A stretch of 39,704 nt of DNA from an uncultured Bacillota bacterium (GTDB taxonomy: Bacteria > Bacillota_I > Bacilli_A > RF39 > UBA660): assembly GCA_947168485.1 (NCBI GenBank), contig CAMVLZ010000001.1, positions 1 through 39,704 on the forward strand. Reading direction: 5' to 3'. The translations under genes were made by a program, and so were the position numbers. Position 1 is the stretch's first letter; every line of letters begins with the position of its first letter. The notes under the pieces were generated by a model. That model had not been told where the DNA came from. It did no database searches and saw only the letters and a list, made by a program, of their open reading frames with translations. Positions 25,779 to 35,079 of this stretch are shown here, piece after piece.

Positions 25779-27254
25779 CTAATTTATAAATGGAGAATTC
25801 AATATAGAGTTCAATGTGTTATCTCCAGTTATTGTTGCTTCTTGTAAATTAGTATCATAGAATATTACATTTGCTATATTTTCTATATCTATATTTCTAT
25901 CTACAAATTCTCCTTCTCCTATATTTCCACCATTTTTTGCTCTTTGGTTATCAAAGTAATTTATAGCATTCTCACAATTGAAGTTAGAACTTAATTCATA
26001 AGTATAGAATATTGTATCAACTGTTGAAATAATGTTGATAGTCTTTTTCTTTACTAAATATGTTGTTGATAGTTCTTGCAATGGTGCTTCAAATTCAACA
26101 ACTTGTCCTATATTCCATGTGTTTTGCGTGCTTTCAATTTTCAATAATATTTCAGGTGTCCCCTTGAATTGAATATATGCTTGTCCTATTCTTTGTAATT
26201 CGCTACTTGTCGTTGCATCATTTCTATTTTCATATCGTGCAACAATACCATTTCTTCCTGTTGCTGTTGCTATTCTATTTGTTTCAATTGTATTTGTTAT
26301 AATTTGTCTTCCTTTTATTATTGGAGTATATCTTATTACTATTATTTGTCCTGCACTTAATATTCCGTCACTATCGAAATGTGTTTCTCCTGGAGTATAA
26401 TAAAAGTCTGCATATTGCCCTAAATTATGTTCTTTTTGTGTTATAAAAGATTTTTCAACACCATTTACTGTTATACTTTCTATTTGCCCTATTTTTTGTT
26501 CGGTGTCGAATTGAGTTTTATAACCGTCAGCAAGTATCGTTTCAGCTTGACTAATACTACCAAAAACTTCATCAGAAGTCATTACTTGCTTATTTCTATA
26601 ATCATTTGTTGAATAACTAAAAGTTAAATCATTTATTCCATAGTTTTCAAAGAATTCATTTGTATATTCTATTTTTGTTCCTTCTGGCATTAATGAAGGA
26701 TCATAGAAGTCTATTGCTACTGTGTTTTCATCTATCATTCTAGTAGTCCATTTTGACTGTGTTATATCAGCTAAATAATTAAATACGTCATAAGCTGTTT
26801 TTTCTAATGTTGAATAAGTCCCTATAATATCATTAGCACCTAATATATTAATATTCCCTAATGTAAAACCATAATTAGAAATTGTATTTACTATTCTATT
26901 TATTGCTTCTTCTACTGTTGTATTTGTTAATACGAAGTCTAGTGTTTCTCCTTGACTTAAGAAGTCTTTAAAATCTAGTATTTGCAAACTACAATAATGA
27001 GGGTATCTAGGATTTAAACTAATTTCTCCTGTATTACGCGCAATTCCACAAAATATTAATGTATCATCATCATAGATTAAACATTTACTATAATCAGGTG
27101 GGTAATAAAATCTTGAAACATAATCTTTATCATTTTCCCAACTTTTAGGAAATACATTATTAAGGATTACAGAGGAAGTATTAAGCATTTCTTCTACTAT
27201 AACAATATTTTTGTCGCATAATACTTCTTCATTGTTTATAAATATTTTTACCAT
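25779..27254 (-). CDS. Baseplate hub / distal tail protein
   Basis: The 491 residues start at ATG 27254, seven bases after GGAGG. The N-terminus (MVKIFINNEEVLCDKNIVIVEEML) and a later FCGIARNTGEISLNPRYPHYCSLQILDFKDFL resemble hub proteins of siphoviruses that follow the tape measure, built like gp27/Tal N-terminal domains. A middle segment has YDVFNYLADITQSKWTTRMIDENTVAIDFYDPS. No peptidase domain is seen. It lies directly after the tape measure stop and ahead of the fibre gene, so it likely closes the tail tube. The ATG gives a useful in-operon reference for normal spacing. Confidence 0.7.
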   Translation of the reverse strand: MVKIFINNEEVLCDKNIVIVEEMLNTSSVILNNVFPKSWENDKDYVSRFYYPPDYSKCLIYDDDTLIFCGIARNTGEISLNPRYPHYCSLQILDFKDFLSQGETLDFVLTNTTVEEAINRIVNTISNYGFTLGNINILGANDIIGTYSTLEKTAYDVFNYLADITQSKWTTRMIDENTVAIDFYDPSLMPEGTKIEYTNEFFENYGINDLTFSYSTNDYRNKQVMTSDEVFGSISQAETILADGYKTQFDTEQKIGQIESITVNGVEKSFITQKEHNLGQYADFYYTPGETHFDSDGILSAGQIIVIRYTPIIKGRQIITNTIETNRIATATGRNGIVARYENRNDATTSSELQRIGQAYIQFKGTPEILLKIESTQNTWNIGQVVEFEAPLQELSTTYLVKKKTINIISTVDTIFYTYELSSNFNCENAINYFDNQRAKNGGNIGEGEFVDRNIDIENIANVIFYDTNLQEATITGDNTLNSILNSPFIN

Positions 27255-27257
27255 ATA

Positions 27258-29072
27258 CTAACCTCCATAACCATAATTGTAATCATTCTTTGCTCCACCA
27301 GAGAATGTTTTTATTTTTGATACTACTTGTCCTAATGGATCAGTTTCAACATTTACGTTATTAACCACATTTACGTTAGGACTTAATGTATTATTCATTG
27401 TTCCTGTCATACTAGGACTTAAATTAAACATACCATTAATTGCTTTATCTAATTCAGGTCGCATTTTTTCTAATCCTTCAGTATAACCTAACATTGAAAA
27501 TCTACCAATAATTGCAAACTCTTTTGACGGAGAATGAATACCTAGAACATTTTTCATACCTTTTAAAATACTTTTTCCTAGTCCTTTGAATTTATTTATT
27601 ACATAATCTTTCATATCTTTTGCACCATTCCAAAGTCCTTTTATAATATTTTTACCCACGTCTTTCATTTTTGAGAATTCCTTTTTCAAAGCACTAACAA
27701 TATTTGTTATAATCTTCGGAACATTTCTAACCAATGTTGGAATACCCTTGATAATTCCACTCCACAATTTCATAGGAATTTGAATTGCAGCAGCTGCCAA
27801 TTTTGGAAATGCCCTGATTAAAGCACCAACCAATTTTATTATTATAATAGGCGCTTTTTGTTGCAATACTGGAATAGTTGCGATTATTCCGTCAATTAAT
27901 GCGAATATAATTTTTATTCCTAAATCGATAACTAAATCAATGTTCTCTAGCAACTTCATTAATGCGTCTAAAAGTGTTGAAATAACCATAGGAATAAGCG
28001 TTGGAATTATCTTGATTAGAGCATTTATTACCTTTATTGTCATACTTATCATCATACTGATTATAGTAGGTAATGACTTGACTAAAATATTCAAAATGCT
28101 TGGCAATGCAGAAATTAAACCTGTCATTAATGCGCTAACTGATGATATTAACGAAGGTAAAAGTCTATTAATAAACGAAGGCAAACTTTTTGTTATTATT
28201 GTAATTAATCTAGGTAATACCTTCGCAACCCCAACCATTGCTTTTTCAATTATAGGTATTAAATTATTTGCGAATGTTCCAGCTGCACCAACAAATTGAT
28301 CTATGAGTTTGTCTAGGTTCGCTCCGTCTTTTGAAAAACCTGCGATTAAGTTTTCCCACGTTGCTTTCATCATATTCATAGAACCTTGTATTGTTTGACT
28401 TGCTTCTTTTTCGGTTCTATTTAATGCTCCTGCTGCTTTAACATAATGTTGAATAACGTCTAGTATTTGATCGTTTGTTAGTTCTGAAGTATCTTTTATA
28501 TTTTTATTCAAAACTCCACTCTTGTTTGCTGCTTCTATGAAACCTTCTTTAGTCCCTTTGATACCTACATTTAAGTTATCTAAATATGAATAAGTTCCTT
28601 TTAACGCCCAATTTATTGCACCTTGATATTGTTCTACTGTTCCACCATAGGTATTATATAAGTCAGAAGACATTTGTATCATTTTGTTTGTATATTCAAT
28701 AGCATTTGCATTTTTACCTATTCCATTATTAATAATAGAATAAGATCCTTCGAATGCTTTTAAATATTCGTTTTGTGATAGTGTTAAGTTCTTATATGCT
28801 TCTTCACTCATTTTTGCTACTTTTTGCATATTTTGTGAACCCTTACCAAATAATGCCTCTAGTCCACCATTTAATTGCTCGAATTCTGAATATGCTTGAA
28901 CTGATTTTTTAACAAGTCCTGTTATCGCAGCAGTTGCTACTACTGTTCCAGCAACAACACTTTTTCCTATTAAAGAACCTATTCCTCCTAACTTACCTTT
29001 TATTTTAGTAAGTTTGCTGTCCATATCTTTGCTTTCGCCTTTAAAGTAAAATACTACTGAACCACCATTCTT
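27258..29072 (-). CDS. Tail tape measure protein (AAG start proposed)
   Basis: Track start ATG 29024 lacks a ribosome site. Upstream AAAGGAGG, seven bases, then an in-frame AAG at 29072 give xNGGSVVFYFKGESKDMDSK, the usual opening of tape measures. The 604 residues have a helical N-terminal region (SVQAYSEFEQLNGGLEALFGKGSQNMQKV), a long hydrophobic helical core with proline-spaced ILP/IIP repeats, and a C-terminal GIHSPSKEFA.IG motif typical of the family. The protein sets tail length and enters the host membrane during DNA injection. The only ATG near the ribosome site is out of frame and stops after four codons. Confidence 0.88.
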   Translation of the reverse strand, partial: KNGGSVVFYFKGESKDMDSKLTKIKGKLGGIGSLIGKSVVAGTVVATAAITGLVKKSVQAYSEFEQLNGGLEALFGKGSQNMQKVAKMSEEAYKNLTLSQNEYLKAFEGSYSIINNGIGKNANAIEYTNKMIQMSSDLYNTYGGTVEQYQGAINWALKGTYSYLDNLNVGIKGTKEGFIEAANKSGVLNKNIKDTSELTNDQILDVIQHYVKAAGALNRTEKEASQTIQGSMNMMKATWENLIAGFSKDGANLDKLIDQFVGAAGTFANNLIPIIEKAMVGVAKVLPRLITIITKSLPSFINRLLPSLISSVSALMTGLISALPSILNILVKSLPTIISMMISMTIKVINALIKIIPTLIPMVISTLLDALMKLLENIDLVIDLGIKIIFALIDGIIATIPVLQQKAPIIIIKLVGALIRAFPKLAAAAIQIPMKLWSGIIKGIPTLVRNVPKIITNIVSALKKEFSKMKDVGKNIIKGLWNGAKDMKDYVINKFKGLGKSILKGMKNVLGIHSPSKEFAIIGRFSMLGYTEGLEKMRPELDKAINGMFNLSPSMTGTMNNTLSPNVNVVNNVNVETDPLGQVVSKIKTFSGGAKNDYNYGYGG

Positions 29073-29091
29073 ATGTATTCCTCCTTTCTTT

Positions 29092-29129
29092 AAAAAAATA
29101 AGAGTTAAGAGTTCTACCTCCTAACTCTT
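29092..29129 (-). terminator. Terminator between major tail protein and tape measure
   Basis: AAGAGTTA-14 nt-TAACTCTT and a T-run follow the tail protein stop. The loop contains GGAGGTAG. It would lower tape-measure transcription relative to the major tail protein. Confidence 0.75.
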
Positions 29130-29141
29130 TAAGAGTTTCTA

Positions 29142-29609
29142 TTAACCTGCTGTTGCAGTTCCTATTAAAGTCATTTCGAAAGAGAATTCGCTAACGTCTT
29201 CAGCAGCTCCTCCTAAATCGCTTAATGATAGATTTACGTCCGCAGTATAAGTAGTATAAGATAATGCGCTATTTTCTACTGCTGTTAATAAATCAAATTT
29301 AATTTCAACATTGTTGAATTGTTCTATTGTACCTTCACTTAATAAAGTGTGTACTTTTCCTAATAATGCTAAATCTCCTGCGTTATTTGCATCTAGTTTT
29401 AGTGTTCCTGATAATACAACACTAGCACCAGTAATTAAACGTCTTTGAAGTGCGTCACAATAAACGTAGAAGTCTTGTGTTTCTAAATCAGTATCAATTC
29501 CTACTTCTGAAGTAGTACATACTTTACTCCATACAGGAGTTGCAGTTGTACCAGTATTAATTGATAAATCTTTAATTAATTGTCTATTTGATATAAAGAA
29601 ATTTGCCTT
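29142..29609 (-). CDS. Major tail protein (AAG start proposed)
   Basis: The track uses GTG 29624, but this GTG overlaps the Shine-Dalgarno itself (GTGAGGAGG). The in-frame AAG at 29609, six bases after GGAGG, gives xANFFISNRQLIKDLSINTG, a typical major tail protein start. A stop codon lies immediately before the GTG, so no other start exists. The 155 residues have a beta-rich tube-protein pattern (DLETQDFYVYCDALQRRLITGASVVLSGTLKLD...). The order connector, this gene, terminator, tape measure is the normal siphovirus order, except that no tail chaperone lies between the last two. The proposed start is among the strongest cases. Confidence 0.85.
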   Translation of the reverse strand, partial: KANFFISNRQLIKDLSINTGTTATPVWSKVCTTSEVGIDTDLETQDFYVYCDALQRRLITGASVVLSGTLKLDANNAGDLALLGKVHTLLSEGTIEQFNNVEIKFDLLTAVENSALSYTTYTADVNLSLSDLGGAAEDVSEFSFEMTLIGTATAG

Positions 29610-29610
29610 A

Positions 29611-30030
29611 CTATTCCTCCTCACTTATTTTATTTATTACTGTTTGGAATATCATTGCATAACCTACTCTACGAATATCTTGATATTCAATAGTTTGAGG
29701 ATTACTTAATTGTTTTATTAATATTTGCCATTTGTCGCCTTTGTAATCGATAATAGCATTTTCTCCTATCAATTCTCCAAACAGAATTGATATATTCTTT
29801 TCTTCACGTATAGAACTTCCAAAGATTACTATTTCATAATAGTTATATAAAGGTGTTATATCTCCAAAAAATACCTCTTTTTGTCCGTTTTGTTCTTGCA
29901 CTACTATAACTTTTTTATCGTTATCGTTTGTAGAATATTCAGCTTTGATTTTAAATGAATTATCATTTAACACGCCTTTTAAATAATTAATCAAAACTTC
30001 TTGCTTTAATTCAACTTCTGCTAATGTCAT
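29611..30030 (-). CDS. Tail terminator / head-tail joining protein
   Basis: 139 residues from ATG 30030, which overlaps the previous stop (TTATGA) and has AAAGGAATAAGTT upstream. It has an alpha/beta pattern with a helical start (TLAEVELKQEVLINYLKGVLNDNSFKIKAEYS) and a beta core (VIVVQEQNGQKEVFFGDITPLYNYYEIVIFG). Size and place, between an HK97 gp10-like protein and the major tail protein, fit the tail terminator or neck ring. The family is not recognised directly; the call rests on synteny. Confidence 0.6.
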   Translation of the reverse strand: MTLAEVELKQEVLINYLKGVLNDNSFKIKAEYSTNDNDKKVIVVQEQNGQKEVFFGDITPLYNYYEIVIFGSSIREEKNISILFGELIGENAIIDYKGDKWQILIKQLSNPQTIEYQDIRRVGYAMIFQTVINKISEEE

Positions 30031-30374
30031 AACTTATTCCTTTCTACTGCGTTCTTTGTTATTTTAGTTCCTTTTTCCTTCCATACTCTTTCGAACCACC
30101 TATTGTTTGTTCCTGGTGTAGTCCAATGTGTATTGTCTGGGAAATCCCAAACTCTACTAGCATAAGAAGTATAAGAACCAATGTAATAATTTTTATTACT
30201 ACCTTTGACACCCGCTCGAATAGAACTTTCTCTCATTTTACCAGTATCTTTTGGAATAGTTGTTTCACTTTCTCTTAAAGTATCACTAGCAACTTGAAAT
30301 ATTAATCTATCTTCTCTTTGTGTCAAATTTTCTTGCAAACTAGGATTTAGTTTTACACTTACGTCAACATTCAT
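30027..30374 (-). CDS. HK97 gp10-like head-tail connector
   Basis: 115 residues from ATG 30374, overlapping the previous stop as ATGA. The sequence has the gp10-type pattern: a helical DTLRESETTIPKDTGKMRESSIRAG, then YYIGSYTSYASRVWDFPDNTHWTTPGT, then RWFERVWKE near the C-terminus. The 'P.DTG.L..S' and 'Y...H' blocks are hallmarks of this minor tail or neck protein family. It is part of the connector between head and tail. Confidence 0.8.
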   Translation of the reverse strand: MNVDVSVKLNPSLQENLTQREDRLIFQVASDTLRESETTIPKDTGKMRESSIRAGVKGSNKNYYIGSYTSYASRVWDFPDNTHWTTPGTNNRWFERVWKEKGTKITKNAVERNKL

Positions 30375-30676
30375 TTTACTGCTAATACATAGTTCTCTAT
30401 TCTATTGAATTGCCAACCGTCCATAACTCTTAATATTGTATATGTCTTATTTCTAAACTCTAATTGATCTCCTTCTTGCACGTCATATTGACGTTTAGTT
30501 ATAAAATAACCTGTTGCTTCTGGAGTTGTATAAGTTCCAAAATTTATAGTGTTATCTACGTTATAAGGACATACTTTAATAGTTATGTTTCTTTGGTCTT
30601 CGTCATCATAGATACTATCTACATTATTCCTGTTGAATTGAATTAAAGTTGCTTTTATTCCATTAGTTAAAAACAT
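30371..30676 (-). CDS. Head closure / minor capsid protein
   Basis: 101 residues from ATG 30676 (MFLTNGIKATL), six bases after GGAG; the track start upstream is a TTG in the ribosome site. The protein is beta-rich (TGYFITKRQYDVQEGDQLEFRNKTYTILRVMDGWQFN), like small minor capsid proteins that seal the connector. Family assignment rests on size and position between the 125-aa connector and the gp10-like protein. Confidence 0.6.
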   Translation of the reverse strand: MFLTNGIKATLIQFNRNNVDSIYDDEDQRNITIKVCPYNVDNTINFGTYTTPEATGYFITKRQYDVQEGDQLEFRNKTYTILRVMDGWQFNRIENYVLAVK

Positions 30677-30677
30677 A

Positions 30678-31055
30678 TTAATCTCCAAAAGGTGCTTGAA
30701 CTAACATATTTGCATTTACTGGATTTCCTCTATACATATAACCGGCATTTGATAACATTCTTAATGCTAATGTTGAATAATCACTATGAATGTCTGCTTT
30801 CATATCTCCAGCTTCTACGCTTCCATTGTAATCAATAAAAGGTATGCTGTGTTCTATCATAAATCTTAATTGTTCCATACTTGCATTTTTAATAGCAGAA
30901 GGAACACTTTCGGCATTCCAACTACTATTCCTAAACATTAATCCTATTTGTGAGAATATCATCTCACATACTGCCTCTATCATCCAATCTTCAAAATCAT
31001 TTTCTGATATTTCAGTATATTTTTCTAAAAATTCATCACTTGTGAAAAATGTCAT
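30678..31055 (-). CDS. Head-tail connector (gp6-like adaptor)
   Basis: 125 residues from ATG 31055 with AGGAAGTGAGAAT upstream. It has an alpha-helical pattern (SDEFLEKYTEISENDFEDWMIEAVCEMIFSQIG, later ASMEQLRFMIEHSI) as in adaptor proteins that bind the portal. It follows the capsid gene by 18 bases, the usual place for the adaptor. Confidence 0.65.
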   Translation of the reverse strand: MTFFTSDEFLEKYTEISENDFEDWMIEAVCEMIFSQIGLMFRNSSWNAESVPSAIKNASMEQLRFMIEHSIPFIDYNGSVEAGDMKADIHSDYSTLALRMLSNAGYMYRGNPVNANMLVQAPFGD

Positions 31056-31073
31056 ATTCTCACTTCCTATCTA

Positions 31074-31880
31074 TTAAACTAATTTTATAATTGCTTCGTC
31101 TCTAACGATTTCAGCTCCGAACATTGCTCTACCTTCAATTACGAACATTCCAGGTAATCCAGGGTATTCACTAAATTGGTTGAAGTTAGAGAAATACATA
31201 TCTCCTGCTACTGCTTCTTCGTTAGTAAAGAAACCTTTATCTCCAGTAGTTAATGTTGCTGAAGCAATTGGGAATATATCTACACCGTAAGCACGTGCAA
31301 CAGTTCCTCTATCTACTCCTTCAACTCCTGCTAGAGTTTCGAATTTTAATAATGAAGTCATTCCAGAAACTAGTTTTCCATATTGAGTTGCTTCTAATCC
31401 TAATTTGTATCTATCATAAGCATTGTTATTGAATAATGTTGCTTTTAAGTTATTGATATCTGCAATTGGATCAGCAGTTAATGTATAACTTTGAGTTGCA
31501 GCAGTTAATTTTCCATAACCATATGTATCGATAGCGTTTGCAATTGCTGCGTCTTCTTGTGCTATTTGACTTTCAATTGCTTGTGCAATGTTTTGTACTC
31601 TTGGATCTACTGCTACTGAATAATGTTTGTCTAATTCTGTTAAATCGATTTTAACACTATCATAAGTTGCTAGTGTTGGTGCAATTGGAGTTGCTCCTAC
31701 TGCGTTTGCTATTGCTACTGGTTTTGTTTTGATAACTTCGATCATAGGAGTTCCAGTACTTCTAATTTCTCCTAAATATGAAGGATTTAAAAAGTTCATG
31801 AATGTTGAACGATATAGTAAATCTTCATATACTTTTCTTACTACTCCTTGTAAGTCTAAATTTAATGCTGTGTAATTCAT
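31074..31880 (-). CDS. Major capsid protein
   Basis: 268 residues from ATG 31880, eight bases after GGAG. The order scaffold then this gene, and the sequence pattern (LDLQGVVRKVYEDLLYRSTFMNFL near the start, then KIDLTELDKHYSVAVDPRVQNIAQAIESQIAQEDAAIANAID), fit an HK97-fold capsid of small Firmicutes siphoviruses. A helical spine segment and a beta-rich P-domain-like C-terminal half (DKGFFTNEEAVAGDMYFSNFNQF) are visible. Higher GC and cleaner codon use than neighbours suggest high expression. Confidence 0.82.
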   Translation of the reverse strand: MNYTALNLDLQGVVRKVYEDLLYRSTFMNFLNPSYLGEIRSTGTPMIEVIKTKPVAIANAVGATPIAPTLATYDSVKIDLTELDKHYSVAVDPRVQNIAQAIESQIAQEDAAIANAIDTYGYGKLTAATQSYTLTADPIADINNLKATLFNNNAYDRYKLGLEATQYGKLVSGMTSLLKFETLAGVEGVDRGTVARAYGVDIFPIASATLTTGDKGFFTNEEAVAGDMYFSNFNQFSEYPGLPGMFVIEGRAMFGAEIVRDEAIIKLV

Positions 31881-31895
31881 AATTTCATCTCCTTA

Positions 31896-32411
31896 TTATT
31901 TTATAAATAAATCTTGTATTTTTGTGTTCCTAGAATACTTAATAGCAATTGGTTTTTGATTTTCACTATTAATTTTGTTTTCATTAGGAACTACTGGTTG
32001 TTGTTCGACTTTTTCAGGTTCAGGGAAGTATGTATTTTTGAATTTCTCTTTTATGTTTTTAATTGCTGTTTCGTCATCATCTTCAGCATACATTGAAGTG
32101 CGTAATTTAGAAATTTCACTAAATTGATCTTCCTTAAATCCTTCTCTAGTCATAACATTTTGTAAGTGAAGTTCACTATTCTTTGAAGTTAAATCAGCGT
32201 TTCTTTTTTCTAGGTCATTGTACTTTTCTTCCAATTCACTATAATTTTTTGAGTATTCTTTTTCCCACTCTTTTTTTGCTTCCTCAACTCTTTTGTCAGC
32301 TTCACTTTCGTTAATCATTCCTTGTTGTAAGTCCTTAATTAACTTTGCTGTGTCGATATCATCATTCGTCAATGTGATATCTTTGTTTGTAAGATATTTT
32401 TCTATCTTCAT
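31896..32411 (-). CDS. Capsid scaffold protein
   Basis: 171 residues from ATG 32411, four bases after GGAGG. The middle is a long charged coiled coil (KRVEEAKKEWEKEYSKNYSELEEKYNDLEKRNADLTSKNSELHLQ). The C-terminal end is positively charged (IKYSRNTKIQDLFIK), the usual capsid-binding part. Position directly before the capsid gene supports a scaffold of the GP20/DUF4355 type. Confidence 0.75.
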   Translation of the reverse strand: MKIEKYLTNKDITLTNDDIDTAKLIKDLQQGMINESEADKRVEEAKKEWEKEYSKNYSELEEKYNDLEKRNADLTSKNSELHLQNVMTREGFKEDQFSEISKLRTSMYAEDDDETAIKNIKEKFKNTYFPEPEKVEQQPVVPNENKINSENQKPIAIKYSRNTKIQDLFIK

Positions 32412-32489
32412 ATTTCCTCCTATTTCCTAGAAGTGCAAACTCGAGTAGAACGTGCCTTTTGATTGGTGTACCTTCCAACTAACCACATT

Positions 32490-33494
32490 TTACTTATATT
32501 GTTCTATTACGGACTTTTGCTCTTTGATTTTTTGATTAATCTTTCTTATCTTCTGATTAATCTTGTCAATGTCTTCATAACCACCTAATTCTTTATAGAT
32601 TTTTTTATCATTCCTTAATCTACGTTTTTTTAATTCTAGTGCATTTATTTTTTGCAATGAATTATAAACTTCTGGTGGACTTGATACTGAAGGCGTTGTC
32701 TTTATTTCGCTTGAATAGTTTTCAATAGGGTGTTTACAATTTGGGTGCTTTAATCCTCCGTCTAATGCTACTTGTATGTTAGGGTATATTGGATTTACAC
32801 CTGTTAATGAGTAAACTCTATCTTCATAAGGTAAGCAATAAGGACAGCTTCCAAAATGCCCTGGAACATATACTAGATCATTTTCAGTCTTTATTGCGTT
32901 ATCTAATGTTTCATTCCATACACTATTCGTTAAGTTTGTGTTATATACCATACTGTTATAACTTGCTATGTCATGGTACGCTACTATTTGTCCTTTTTTG
33001 TTATAGTAAGGAACTACTTTTTCGACTTTATCGAACTTTGATACTTTTTCCAATAAGTATTGTGCTTTATCTATCTCTTTTGTCTTAATTGTTCCTAAAC
33101 TCTTACCATAATAGTTTGTTATTACGCGTATATACTTATCTCTCGCTTTCTTTTCGTCAAAGTCTGATATTTTATACTTTAATTTCTCAATGTCTTTTAT
33201 TTTAGGTTTTTCGAATACATTATTAACCTCATCTGGATTAATGTCCTTAATCATTTTTTCTACTTTCTCGTAGTTTCTATTTGGTTTTGAAATTATCTTT
33301 TCTATTTCTTTTTTAAAAGTTTCTACTCCAACCATTCCTAGTAAGAACACAAAGTATGTATATTTTGCTTTATCTAATTCTTCGTACTTTTTGTTTTTGT
33401 CTTTATCTACTTCTCGTCTTATGTATTCTTCTATCTCTGCTTCGGTATAACCTTTATCTTGTAAATCTTGAATTACTTTTTCATATTCAAACAT
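32490..33494 (-). CDS. Minor capsid protein 2 / MuF-like head morphogenesis protein
   Basis: 334 residues from ATG 33494, which overlaps the portal stop (TAATG) and lies seven bases after GGAG. The C-terminal half has PGHFGSCPYCLPYEDRVYSLTG and GGLKHPNCKHPI, the Cys/His pattern of the minor capsid protein 2 and MuF families. The N-terminal half is charged and helical. It is injected or internal to the head in related phages. No toxin domain is fused. Confidence 0.82.
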   Translation of the reverse strand: MFEYEKVIQDLQDKGYTEAEIEEYIRREVDKDKNKKYEELDKAKYTYFVFLLGMVGVETFKKEIEKIISKPNRNYEKVEKMIKDINPDEVNNVFEKPKIKDIEKLKYKISDFDEKKARDKYIRVITNYYGKSLGTIKTKEIDKAQYLLEKVSKFDKVEKVVPYYNKKGQIVAYHDIASYNSMVYNTNLTNSVWNETLDNAIKTENDLVYVPGHFGSCPYCLPYEDRVYSLTGVNPIYPNIQVALDGGLKHPNCKHPIENYSSEIKTTPSVSSPPEVYNSLQKINALELKKRRLRNDKKIYKELGGYEDIDKINQKIRKINQKIKEQKSVIEQYK

Positions 33495-34834
33495 TAGATT
33501 TCTCCAAATTCTACATTAATCCTATCTGCTTCCTTTTCGTATTCTTCTACTAAATCGTCAGTTTCTATGTCTTCATCTATTAATTTATTTAATAATGGAG
33601 CAACTATCTTAACTCTTGTCTTATATGGTATTGCCATTGTTCTTTGGATTTTATTTAAAACGTCTATCTTTTTCATATCGTCAAATCTTTCGTTAGAACC
33701 ATAGTCCCACATTAATTCAGTAGGTAATTCATTTATAGTTATGTTTTGACTTTGTTGTAGTCTTACTATGTTTGCAAGTAAGTTATCTATTTGACTTGAT
33801 AATTGTGTTTTAATTGCTTCTATCATCATTTCACTTGCATTTGCTGATAATTCTACGTTTGCTTTATTCATATATGCGTCTTTTTCATAACCGAATGAAG
33901 CTGTACTTAATCCTGCCATTTGAATTATTTGATAGTCATAGAATTTAAAAGACTTTTCGTATTCATCTATTCTTATATTTCCTTGTAAGAATTCAAATAG
34001 TTGTTTATCTTTATCTCCAGGAAGTAATGTAAAGTAGTCATTTAAACTATTAACACTCATTGTTCTTACGTTATAAGTTGTATCTCCTGGAACAAATTTC
34101 AATGGATTACTTGTTGTTTGATAGTGTTCTGTTGCTACTATCTTTGTTTTTGTCTTTTCAATTTCTTCAGCTATTGTATTTACAATTAACATTTCTTCAT
34201 TTAATAGTTTTTCACTATCTTTAAAGAAGTTTTCTCCAATGTCTATATTTACTAATACTTCATAAGGAAGGTTATACACTGGAAGGTATTCATTTCCCGT
34301 TAGATTATTGAAACGTCCTAGTTGTATTCTAGTCCATTCTTTTGCATTCTTTGTCTTTTCGAATGCTTCAAATTCAATTGTACTTGTTCCTTCTTCTATC
34401 TCAATGTGTCTTTTTAACATTAATTGAGTATCTTCTATATCGAAGTCTTGTATAATATCTGCTTCTTTTACTTTGTCAAATTTTTGTACTAGATTATGTA
34501 TATCATTCTTTTTGATACATTCTAGGTATACTTTATCTTCATATTTATGTAAGTAAATGAAACTTTCTTCTTCATATACTGCTAGTTCTAATGCTTCTTT
34601 TAAAGTAGGCATTAACCAACCTATTTCTAGTCCTTCTGTTTGTGTCATTAGTTCACTTCCAAAGACTTGATTAACTATATATGAAGCGATTTTCTTTGCA
34701 GTTGGAGCAACAACATATTTACTTTCGTATTTTATGTTTGGCACTCCATTTGTCATTCCTGGTACTGATACCTTTGTTTTTACTTGTATATAAGGTGCTT
34801 GTAATACATTAAAAGGTCTTAAACTTCCGTTCTT
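33494..34834 (-). CDS. Portal protein (AAG start proposed)
   Basis: The track starts at ATG 34756 without a ribosome site. The frame is open 26 codons further upstream to AAG 34834, which overlaps the previous stop as TAAG. GTGGAGG lies 3 bases and AGGAG 9 bases before it. From there the product reads xNGSLRPFNVLQAPYIQVKTK and has 446 residues. A TAG lies a few codons before that AAG and no ATG, GTG or TTG lies in between. The protein has the SPP1/minor-capsid-1 type portal pattern (KKIASYIVNQVFGSE, LEIGWLMPTLKEALELAVYEEESFIYLHKY). It forms the DNA entry ring. Confidence 0.78.
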   Translation of the reverse strand, partial: KNGSLRPFNVLQAPYIQVKTKVSVPGMTNGVPNIKYESKYVVAPTAKKIASYIVNQVFGSELMTQTEGLEIGWLMPTLKEALELAVYEEESFIYLHKYEDKVYLECIKKNDIHNLVQKFDKVKEADIIQDFDIEDTQLMLKRHIEIEEGTSTIEFEAFEKTKNAKEWTRIQLGRFNNLTGNEYLPVYNLPYEVLVNIDIGENFFKDSEKLLNEEMLIVNTIAEEIEKTKTKIVATEHYQTTSNPLKFVPGDTTYNVRTMSVNSLNDYFTLLPGDKDKQLFEFLQGNIRIDEYEKSFKFYDYQIIQMAGLSTASFGYEKDAYMNKANVELSANASEMMIEAIKTQLSSQIDNLLANIVRLQQSQNITINELPTELMWDYGSNERFDDMKKIDVLNKIQRTMAIPYKTRVKIVAPLLNKLIDEDIETDDLVEEYEKEADRINVEFGEI

Positions 34835-35063
34835 ATACCTCCACTCCTCTCTCTAATTCTACGTCAACGTGAATTTCTCTCTTTTCTTCTATTGTCTTTT
34901 TTAAGAGTTTAGGTTTTACTACTGCTTTTGTATAGTTTGTATTAAATATGTGTTTCTTGAACCATACGTTGATTACATAACTTGAAGTAAATAATTTATC
35001 AACGTCTCTTATTCTTATTTTTTTTATATATAAGTTGTTTATATACATATATACTTTCCACAT
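34833..35063 (-). CDS. Hypothetical phage protein, 76 aa
   Basis: ATG 35063 lies eight bases after TAGGAG. The protein is basic with mixed secondary structure (YINNLYIKKIRIRDVDKLFTSSYVINVWFKKHIF) and ends in a charged ERGVEV overlapping the portal start region. I do not recognise a family. It is the first gene after an internal promoter, small RNA and terminator. Confidence 0.55.
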   Translation of the reverse strand: MWKVYMYINNLYIKKIRIRDVDKLFTSSYVINVWFKKHIFNTNYTKAVVKPKLLKKTIEEKREIHVDVELERGVEV

Positions 35064-35079
35064 AATTCTTTCTCCTAAT

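Noticed and set aside
23190-29084. ATA or ATT as start codons for the XhlA-like and tape measure genes
   Set aside because: ATA lies only one base after GGAGG in both, too close, and the tail fibre gene has no ATA or ATT near its site; AAG fits all of them at a common distance.
29622-29624. GTG 29624 as start of the major tail protein
   Set aside because: It lies within the Shine-Dalgarno and has no ribosome site of its own.
32412-32489. A second phage tRNA between the minor capsid and scaffold genes
   Set aside because: Some tRNA-like strings (GGTTAGTTGG, GTTCTACTC) occur, but no acceptor or anticodon stem forms.
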